A stretch of 5,660 bases of DNA from DATGLW01 sp035293965 (GTDB lineage Bacteria > Actinomycetota > Acidimicrobiia > Acidimicrobiales > RAAP-2), in the NCBI GenBank assembly GCA_035293965.1, contig DATGLW010000117.1, positions 1 through 5,660 on the forward strand, written 5' to 3'. A program made the translations under genes and the position numbers. Below are positions 1-3,702 of this stretch, piece by piece; the stretch's first letter is position 1; each line of letters begins with the position of its first letter. A model generated the notes under the pieces. The model ran no database searches, was not told the origin of the DNA, and was given only the letters and a program-made list of their open reading frames with translations.

Positions 1-102
1 GACGTCAATCCCGAGCACAGGCTGTTCTCGACCCAGAACGAGGTTTCGGCCCTCGCTCTGCTCGCCGTCATGTCCGGGTCAAGGCTTATTGAACGGTCTC
101 GG
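1..102. other. Window edge, no assignable gene
   Basis: No gene can be assigned with confidence to these bases. On the + strand one frame is open from base 1 and continues as the antisense shadow of the next gene. On the - strand an ATG at 71 opens a frame running off the left edge; both have high third-position GC, so either could be a gene end. A small inverted repeat, GTTCT (24-28) and AGAAC (35-39) around a 6-base loop, lies about 65 bases past the stop of the leftward regulator gene. It could be a weak terminator, but the stem is short. Confidence 0.3.
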
Positions 103-474
103 CTAGCGGCCCTCGAGCATCGAGTCGATCACGTGGAGGACGGCCCGTCGCTGGTCGGTGGTGAGCCGCTCCCACTTCTCCCCGGCGAGCGCCGGGGCCT
201 CGGCCGGCTCCGCTCCCGACGCGCGCGCCGTGGGCTCGCCACCTTCGAGCACGCGCCGAGCACTGCCCGGTTCCCACCTCATGAACCGATCGAGGGCAGC
301 GAGCGTCTTGCGCTGCGGGTGCTCGGCGACGCCCTGCTGCACGTAGCTCCGCAGCGTGGCGACGTTGACCGCCGTACCCAGGTCGGCAGCAAGTGCCGAC
401 CAGCTGGCGCCCCGCCGGTCGACCTCCTGTGCCAGCTCCTGTTGCAGCCTGCGCCGCCCTTCCACCGTCGACAC
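103..474 (-). CDS. XRE-like helix-turn-helix regulator, 123 aa
   Basis: This is a small predicted cytoplasmic DNA-binding protein, probably a repressor. The helix-turn-helix region spans about residues 22-62, with a SALAADLG first helix and an ATLRSYVQQG recognition-helix region. It is followed by a KTLAALDRFMRWEPGSARRVLEGGEP-type segment split across residues 57-81; the WEPGSA..VLEGG signature recurs in actinobacterial and phage Cro/CI-type regulators. A low-complexity Ala/Pro/Glu linker (83-98) leads to a C-terminal helix (107-121). The start is GTG at 474; purine-rich GGAGG lies 12 bases and GGGGG 5 bases upstream, and no in-frame ATG precedes it. The gene diverges from a second HTH gene at 689, so autoregulation or cross-regulation from the shared region is likely. 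The target is unknown. The HTH call is from pattern recognition, not a search. Confidence 0.75.
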   Translation of the reverse strand: MSTVEGRRRLQQELAQEVDRRGASWSALAADLGTAVNVATLRSYVQQGVAEHPQRKTLAALDRFMRWEPGSARRVLEGGEPTARASGAEPAEAPALAGEKWERLTTDQRRAVLHVIDSMLEGR

Positions 475-559
475 GTCAGCCCCCGTCCTCCAGCCGGGCC
501 ATCTTCCTAGCCGAGTTCAGCAAGGATGGGCAAAAGCTCAGTGGAGATCGATGCAGGTC

Positions 560-598
560 CCGACCGGTTGGCCCGGCGCGGTTCCCTTTCCGGGAAGG
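560..598. promoter_or_regulatory. Candidate operators between divergent HTH genes
   Basis: Two imperfect palindromes lie in the 214-bp gap between the divergent regulator genes. CCGACCGGTTGG (560-571) is self-complementary apart from one G-T mismatch pair. CCTTTCC/GGGAAGG (585-598) is a 14-bp inverted repeat with no spacer and one mismatch. GGTTCC also occurs twice as a direct repeat (580-585 and 597-602). Such symmetry suits dimeric HTH repressors, but assignment to either protein is inference; short palindromes are also common by chance at this GC content. Confidence 0.35.
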
Positions 599-650
599 TT
601 CCGAGGCTTGGTGCGTCCGAATCCCGGGCCGTCCGGATGGGTGTCAGAAG

Positions 651-688
651 CTGTCAAGAGCGGTCCATACCTGCTAGGATCGGCACCC
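651..688 (+). promoter_or_regulatory. Promoter for a leaderless mRNA
   Basis: CTGTCA (651-656) resembles a -35 box, and TAGGAT (675-680) fits the actinobacterial -10 pattern TAnnnT; the spacer is 18 bases. Only 8 bases separate the -10 box from the GTG at 689. Transcription would therefore be expected to begin at or next to the start codon, giving an mRNA without a 5' leader. No Shine-Dalgarno sequence is present before the GTG, which agrees. Confidence 0.55.
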
Positions 689-922
689 GTGAGGATCAAT
701 CCCGAAGCGCTCCGAACGATCCGTCGCGACCGCGAGGTCCGCCTCGTCGACCTGGCCAGAGCCGTCGACTGCACCCCGAGCCACCTCACCAACGTCGAGG
801 CCGGGCGCAGGGAGGCCAGCGTGCGGTTGATCAAGGCCCTGGCGCGCGAATTGCGCGTCCCACTGCTGAGCCTCCTCGGCCCCGAGGTGCGGCCTCACGA
901 GGACGAGCCGGCGGTCCGGTGA
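689..922 (+). CDS. XRE-family helix-turn-helix protein, 77 aa
   Basis: This is a compact single-domain helix-turn-helix protein that should bind DNA. Residues 4-60 form a standard five-helix XRE fold: an ALRTIRRDREVRLVDLARAV start, the turn and recognition helix TPSHLTNVEAGRREAS (about 29-44), and RLIKALARELRVPLLSLL at the end. The short tail is charged and Pro/Glu-rich. I chose GTG at 689 because the domain begins immediately after it and because a -10 box 8 bases upstream predicts a leaderless transcript; the frame is open further upstream, but that part has no domain character. The stop overlaps the start of the next gene (GTGA, 919-922), so the two are very likely co-transcribed and translationally coupled. 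Whether it represses itself, the divergent regulator gene or something else cannot be told. Confidence 0.82.
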   Translation: MRINPEALRTIRRDREVRLVDLARAVDCTPSHLTNVEAGRREASVRLIKALARELRVPLLSLLGPEVRPHEDEPAVR

Positions 923-1179
923 ACCTCGTGCCAGCCCGCCGCTCGTCGGACCCAGTGGGGACAGGCATGCTCGGCCGCATGCCGGTGGCGCGCCGCCGCC
1001 TGCTCCGGCGAATGGCGAGCGACCAGATGCGGTGCCAGGTGAGGCTCCCGGGGTGCGGGATCCGCGCCGTGGGGGTGCGAAGGCGCCCGCAGTGGCTGCG
1101 ACCCGACGTCTCCGGGGATCACGGGCCAGTGCTGGTGTGCGGACCGTGTGACCGGCGTCTGCGGTTCGGGCGGTCGTGA
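919..1179 (+). CDS. Small HNH-like zinc protein lacking catalytic His, 86 aa
   Basis: The start GTG overlaps the upstream HTH gene's stop by 4 bases. An alternative ATG at 967 has a GGGGA-rich sequence upstream and would remove 16 residues. The N-terminal third is Arg-rich (about 20-32). Then come C39-x6-C46 and, 27 residues later, C74-x2-C77 followed by DRRL. This matches the zinc-binding frame of four-cysteine HNH endonucleases, in which a C-x(n)-C knuckle precedes a (E/V)DH catalytic strand and C-x2-C-H closes the site. Here the place where the catalytic DH would fall reads VGVRRRP, and the residue after the last Cys pair is Asp rather than His. I therefore infer a structural, DNA- or RNA-binding zinc finger with no nuclease activity. 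It could also be a decaying HNH gene or an unrelated zinc ribbon. The operon with an HTH gene suggests an accessory or regulatory role. Confidence 0.6.
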   Translation: MNLVPARRSSDPVGTGMLGRMPVARRRLLRRMASDQMRCQVRLPGCGIRAVGVRRRPQWLRPDVSGDHGPVLVCGPCDRRLRFGRS

Positions 1180-1182
1180 CGG

Positions 1183-1201
1183 AGGCCGGTCGCGTCGGCC
1201 T
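1183..1201 (+). terminator. Hairpin after the HTH/zinc-protein operon
   Basis: AGGCCG (1183-1188) and CGGCCT (1196-1201) form a perfect 6-bp stem with a 7-base loop, starting 4 bases after the stop at 1179. There is no T-run; high-GC genomes often lack one. A second self-complementary block, CGGGGGCCCCCG (1205-1216), follows directly and could add to termination ahead of the tRNA gene. Confidence 0.4.
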
Positions 1202-1217
1202 GGCCGGGGGCCCCCGC

Positions 1218-1249
1218 TACGCTCAGGGCTGCGCACGTGCGCGCGCGTC
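1218..1249 (+). promoter_or_regulatory. Probable tRNA promoter and palindromic leader
   Basis: TACGCT (1218-1223) fits the -10 pattern TAnnnT and would start transcription near 1230, about 20 bases before the mature tRNA. No clear -35 box is seen. The presumed leader contains a perfect 12-bp palindrome, GCGCACGTGCGC (1231-1242), ending 7 bases before the tRNA. It could be a protein-binding site or a hairpin in the precursor removed by RNase P. Confidence 0.4.
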
Positions 1250-1323
1250 GCCCCTGTAGCTCAACTGGATAGAGCAGGTGGCTTCTACCCACCAGGTTGC
1301 GGGTTCGACTCCTGCCGGGGGCA
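1250..1323 (+). tRNA. tRNA-Arg (anticodon TCT)
   Basis: A complete cloverleaf of 74 bases can be folded by eye. The acceptor stem GCCCCTG (1250-1256) pairs with CGGGGGC (1316-1322) with one G-T pair. The D stem is GCTC/GAGC (1259-1262, 1272-1275). The anticodon stem GGTGG/CCACC (1277-1281, 1289-1293) encloses loop CTTCTAC, so the anticodon is TCT (1284-1286), reading AGA. The variable loop is AGGTT. The T stem GCGGG/CCTGC (1299-1303, 1311-1315) carries loop TTCGACT. The discriminator is A1323. The CCA end is not encoded and must be added enzymatically. AGA is a rare codon in high-GC genomes, so this is a minor-codon tRNA. tRNA-Arg genes are common integration sites, but no second copy of its 3' end is visible here. 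Confidence 0.96.
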
Positions 1324-1569
1324 CTGCAACTACTGCTGCCTCTCTCCCGCCTCGCCCGCTACGAGCGGCCTTCGCCGCGTCGATCCCTCCACGACGTGAA
1401 CCCTGAGGGCAGCGGCCACGCCATGAGGTGACTTCTCGGCGAGACCGTCACATTGCCCCCGTGCTCCCGCCCATGCAGGAACAAGACTTCATCGGTGTGC
1501 TCGAGCGGGCCGGGGCGTATCGGCGGGCGATGCGTTCCGGGCGTCACAGGAGGGTCGCTCGCGCGCGAG
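1324..1569. other. Intergenic region without a convincing gene
   Basis: No supported gene lies between the tRNA and the hairpin at 1570. A weak stem CCGCT/AGCGG with a 3-base loop (1356-1368) might end tRNA transcription. On the + strand a frame starting at GTG 1428 (or ATG 1472) has good third-position GC for about 30 codons and encodes an Arg-rich stretch. It has no Shine-Dalgarno sequence and runs through the hairpin and the end of the opposite gene, so I do not call it. One copy of a 14-base direct repeat lies here (1395-1408). Confidence 0.5.
1395..1408 (+). repeat. 14-base direct repeat, left copy
   Basis: CGTGAACCCTGAGG occurs here and again in the same orientation at 3557-3570. Both copies are intergenic. 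They bracket the block holding the headless gene, tetR, the cupin gene and the DUF1059 gene. The flanking bases on either side do not match, so the repeat is exactly 14 bases long. Confidence 0.5.
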
Positions 1570-1597
1570 GAGGGCCGGCCCCGGAGGGCCGGCCCTC
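1570..1597 (-). terminator. Strong GC-rich terminator hairpin
   Basis: GAGGGCCGGCCC (1570-1581) and GGGCCGGCCCTC (1586-1597) form a perfect 12-bp stem with a 4-base loop, 25 bases past the stop of the leftward gene ending at 1623. There is no T-run on either side. Being symmetric, it would work in both directions. It is by far the most stable hairpin in the window. Confidence 0.75.
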
Positions 1598-1622
1598 TGC
1601 TTGCGACGTCCTGGTGCCTGTG

Positions 1623-2092
1623 TCAGGGCGCGATCTCGTTCTGGGACGGGTAGTCGAGCTGCGCGCCCACGGGAATGATCGGCACCACGGCTGACGTCAC
1701 GTCGAGGTGCATCCCCTGGGTGTGCCCGTACGTCCCGGTCGTCGGCAGCGGCACGCTGATGGTCGTGGTCTCGGCATTGCCGATGATGTCGATCCCCACC
1801 AGGTAGAGCTTGCCGCCGCTCGTGTACCACGTCACGCCGTCGCTCGTGTCGTGGGCAGCGGCGTCGGTCGCGTGCCCTCCACCGAGGTGGATGCAGTCGG
1901 TCTCCTGGTAGTCCACTGTCCCGTTCGGGTACAGCGCCGCCCAGATCCAGAAGTTCCCCTGGAACGACGCCGGCGACGTCGGATTGATGTTGGCGGAGAT
2001 CTCCACCTGGTACATGGCGCCGGGCCCGTAGTTGCCACCCCGCAGCGCCAGCACCGTCGAGAAGAGCGCCGATCGTCGGCTCGCCCGTCTGC
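1623..2092 (-). pseudogene. Headless fragment of an exported-type beta-rich protein
   Basis: The convincing protein sequence starts near 2066 (LFSTVLALRGGNYGPG) and runs to the TGA at 1623, about 145 residues. It is rich in Gly, Thr, Tyr and hydrophobic beta-strand patterns (MYQVEISANINP, FWIWAALYPNG, KLYLVGIDIIGNAE, TTISVPLPTTGTYGH), with a single Cys in YQETDCIHLGGGHA. This composition is typical of secreted actinobacterial proteins, yet no signal peptide precedes it. The frame stays open upstream to 2216, but that part lies inside the TetR gene in another frame and encodes a basic, Pro-rich sequence of no domain character. GTG at 2054 and ATG at 2015 are possible starts, and neither has a Shine-Dalgarno sequence. 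I infer that the 5' end with the signal peptide was lost at a junction next to the tetR stop. I do not recognise the family well enough to name a function. A functional cytoplasmic version or a stand-alone start cannot be excluded. Confidence 0.55.
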
Positions 2093-2770
2093 TCAACGAG
2101 CAGCCGACAGCCGCCGTCGGCTCGGGGTGACCTGTGAGGCCAGGAGGGTGAATGCGGTCATGAGATCGACGGCGTCCCCGTTGGATAGCCCCCGGTCTCG
2201 ACAGAGCGACCGCCAAGTGCAGAACGACGCTGCATGTCCGACGACGGCGCGCAGGTGTCGTCGGACGCGCGCCTTGGCCGGAAAGGCCGAAAGGAGCACG
2301 GTCACGTACCGGCTCTCGGCAGCCCTCAACATCTGGCGGATTCCTTCGGGCACGTGGTCGATCTCACCATAGATGCGGGCCAGCATTGCCTCCCCGTCCC
2401 GGTAGTAGCGGTACAGGTCCGCGAGGCCGGCTTTCATCCGCTCTTCGGGACCCACGATCCGCGCCCAGGCTTCTGGGTCCGGCAGGGCTTGACCGGCCAG
2501 CCAGTGAGCAGAGCAGGCAGCGTACAGGGCCTCGTCGTCGGGGAAGTGGCGGTAGACCGTCAGGCGGGTCACTCCTGCGGTCTTGGCGATCCCCGCGATG
2601 GTGGTGGCGGCAGGTCCCACGGTCTCGTGCATTGTGACCGTGGCCTCGATGATGCGCTGGCGCGTCTCCTCGACGTGCGCAGCCCGCCTGACCATCGTAT
2701 ATGCACGTCGGCCCGACGAGCGCGCCTCTTCATCGGCCCCTTGACGCCTCCTCGAGGTTCGCGCCATCAT
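2093..2770 (-). CDS. TetR-family transcriptional regulator
   Basis: The N-terminal DNA-binding domain is clear: helix 1 ETRQRIIEATVTMHETVG (about 35-52 from the first ATG) and the helix-turn-helix TTIAGIAKTAGVTRLTVYRHFP (57-78), followed by DDEALYAACSAHW. The rest (about 90-215) is a helical ligand/dimer domain of normal TetR size, too variable to predict the inducer. The start is uncertain: tandem ATGs at 2770 and 2767 (225 or 224 aa, with a weak GGTGA just before) or ATG at 2695 (200 aa, closer to family norm, but no Shine-Dalgarno). The 25 extra residues are charged and low-complexity. The frame is open much further upstream, but only as antisense of the cupin gene. The gene diverges from the cupin gene, the classical layout for a TetR repressor of itself and its neighbour. 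Its stop abuts the headless gene. Confidence 0.88.
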   Translation of the reverse strand: MMARTSRRRQGADEEARSSGRRAYTMVRRAAHVEETRQRIIEATVTMHETVGPAATTIAGIAKTAGVTRLTVYRHFPDDEALYAACSAHWLAGQALPDPEAWARIVGPEERMKAGLADLYRYYRDGEAMLARIYGEIDHVPEGIRQMLRAAESRYVTVLLSAFPAKARVRRHLRAVVGHAASFCTWRSLCRDRGLSNGDAVDLMTAFTLLASQVTPSRRRLSAAR

Positions 2771-2815
2771 TTCACCAAACAGTAGTGTACAACGAAAGTG
2801 CCGAGGAGCATCGCG
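2771..2815. promoter_or_regulatory. Divergent tetR/cupin control region
   Basis: Only 45 bases separate the farthest tetR start from the cupin ATG. TGTACA (2786-2791) is a short perfect palindrome at its centre. It overlaps possible -10 boxes in both directions: TAGTGT (2783-2788) on the + strand and TACACT (2789-2784) on the - strand. No good -35 boxes are visible. GAGGAG (2803-2808), 7 bases before the ATG, is the cupin ribosome binding site. A TetR dimer bound here could block both promoters. The palindrome is short for a TetR operator, so the exact site is a guess. Confidence 0.45.
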
Positions 2816-3340
2816 ATGCCCGAGCATGAAGCGCCACCCCTGACGATCGTTCGACCGGGTGAGGGGAGAGAGGGAAGCCTCGGGTCGATAGGAGTGGTGT
2901 TCAAGCTCTTCGGCAGGGACACCGGGGGACAGCTCTCGATCGTCGAACACCCGTTCCCGGTCGGGGCGCTCGTTCCTCCACACATCCACACGCGAGAGGA
3001 CGAGTATTCCATCGTGATCGAAGGGGAGATCGGCTTCCGTTCGGGCGACCGGGAGGTCGTCCTCGGCACCGGCGGCTACATCACCAAGCCGAGGAACGAG
3101 CTGCACACGATGTGGAACGCAGGGAAGGTCCCGGCCAGGATGATCGAGGTCATCCAGCCCGCCGGGTTCGAGGGCTTCTTCTGGGAGATGGCAGAGCACC
3201 TGGCTGCCGGACCGCCGGACCCCGACACGGTGGCCCGCATGGCCGAGAAGTACGGGCTGATCTTCCGAGAGGCTCCGTGGCTCTCCGACGTCGTGGCCCG
3301 GTACGGGCTCCCGGGTCACGAGCCGCTCCGCCCATCTTGA
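2816..3340 (+). CDS. Single-domain cupin protein, 174 aa
   Basis: This is a small cytoplasmic beta-barrel protein of the cupin superfamily, probably binding a metal. Motif 1 is PPHIHTREDEYSIVIEGEIG, giving H56-x-H58-x4-E63-x6-G70. Motif 2 is KPRNELHTMWN, giving P92-x4-H97-x3-N101. The four expected metal ligands (H56, H58, E63, H97) are all present; the usual Gly in motif 2 is Asn94. The layout resembles quercetin-dioxygenase-like and other stand-alone cupins, but substrate and reaction (dioxygenase, isomerase or binding only) cannot be read from sequence. A C-terminal helical tail (about 120-165) follows the barrel. I chose ATG 2816 for its GAGGAG ribosome binding site 7 bases upstream, over an in-frame GTG at 2798. 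The divergent tetR gene probably represses it, and the DUF1059 gene follows after 51 bases. Confidence 0.88.
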   Translation: MPEHEAPPLTIVRPGEGREGSLGSIGVVFKLFGRDTGGQLSIVEHPFPVGALVPPHIHTREDEYSIVIEGEIGFRSGDREVVLGTGGYITKPRNELHTMWNAGKVPARMIEVIQPAGFEGFFWEMAEHLAAGPPDPDTVARMAEKYGLIFREAPWLSDVVARYGLPGHEPLRPS

Positions 3341-3391
3341 GATTGGCAGCCTCCCACATTGGGGACCACAACCACGACAGGAGGTGTGCAG

Positions 3392-3547
3392 ATGGCAAAG
3401 GAAGTGACGTGCCCGCCGTGCGGACAGGTGATCCGAGGAGAAAGCGACGACGACCTCGTTGCCAACGTGCAGCGGCATGCCAAGGAGCAGCATGACCGCA
3501 ACCTGGACCGCGAGCACATCCTTGAGTCGGCTCGCGAGGTGGAGTAG
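3392..3547 (+). CDS. DUF1059-type small zinc-finger-like protein, 51 aa
   Basis: The protein starts MAKEVTCPPCGQVIRGESDD and shows C7-x2-C10 and H29-x4-H34, spaced as a C2H2-like zinc site, followed by a helical end. The sequence pattern (CPPCG..IRGESDD.LVANVQ.HAKE.H) is that of the DUF1059 family, small proteins of unknown function. The start is firmly set by an ideal Shine-Dalgarno AGGAGGT (3379-3385) 6 bases before ATG 3392; an in-frame upstream ATG at 3359 would place that site inside the gene. The gene follows the cupin gene by 51 bases with no terminator between, so they are probably co-transcribed. The strong ribosome binding site suggests high expression. Zinc binding is inferred from the Cys/His spacing. 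Confidence 0.88.
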   Translation: MAKEVTCPPCGQVIRGESDDDLVANVQRHAKEQHDRNLDREHILESAREVE

Positions 3548-3556
3548 CGCGTATCG

Positions 3557-3570
3557 CGTGAACCCTGAGG
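3557..3570 (+). repeat. 14-base direct repeat, right copy
   Basis: CGTGAACCCTGAGG, identical to bases 1395-1408 and in the same orientation, begins 10 bases after the DUF1059 stop. See the left copy for context. Confidence 0.5.
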
Positions 3571-3582
3571 CGTCGACGCAGC

Positions 3583-3598
3583 CCCGCGATGGCGCGGG
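3583..3598 (+). terminator. Hairpin after the DUF1059 gene
   Basis: CCCGCG (3583-3588) and CGCGGG (3593-3598) form a perfect 6-bp stem with a 4-base ATGG loop, 36 bases after the DUF1059 stop. It is a plausible terminator for the cupin/DUF1059 transcript and has no T-run. The rest of 3548-3702 holds no supported gene. On the - strand a short stretch with coding-like composition, PLRVLKAAEPLIDAPSARAI and the residues after it, has no start or recognisable family. Confidence 0.4.
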
Positions 3599-3658
3599 CG
3601 CTCGGCGCGTCGATGAGCGGTTCGGCCGCCTTCAGCACACGCAGCGGTTCTCTGAAGG

Positions 3659-3676
3659 CGCCGGTCCGCACCGGCG
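3659..3676 (-). terminator. Hairpin after merA
   Basis: CGCCGGT (3659-3665) and ACCGGCG (3670-3676) form a perfect 7-bp stem with a 4-base loop, 26 bases past the merA stop. It lacks a T-run but is well placed to end merA transcription between the two convergent genes. With the hairpin at 3583-3598 it forms a pair of stems, each facing one gene. Confidence 0.5.
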
Positions 3677-3702
3677 ACAGGGTCGGCTCCCTCCTGCCCG
3701 CT

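Noticed and set aside
496..522. Short leftward frame (8 codons, MARLEDGG) ending one base before the GTG of the regulator at 474
   Set aside because: It could be a coupled upstream frame, but it has no spaced Shine-Dalgarno and a frame this short is easily due to chance.
356..688. Upstream extension of the XRE gene in the same frame
   Set aside because: It overlaps the divergent regulator gene on the opposite strand, has no domain character, and a promoter lies inside it.
1299..1323. tRNA-Arg 3' end as an attachment site
   Set aside because: No second copy of this segment and no integrase gene are visible in the window.
1148..1399. 83-codon + strand frame with PVAQLDRA and GFYPPGCGFDSCRGH-like sequence
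   Set aside because: This is the well-known spurious translation of a tRNA gene; it spans the tRNA-Arg at 1250-1323.
1428..1694. 88-codon + strand frame after the tRNA
   Set aside because: The first 30 codons look coding-like, but there is no ribosome binding site, it crosses the strong hairpin and the opposite gene's end, and no family is recognisable.
2093..3517. 474-codon leftward frame extending the TetR protein upstream
   Set aside because: The added 249 or so residues are antisense to the cupin and DUF1059 genes, both of which have clear domains and ribosome binding sites.
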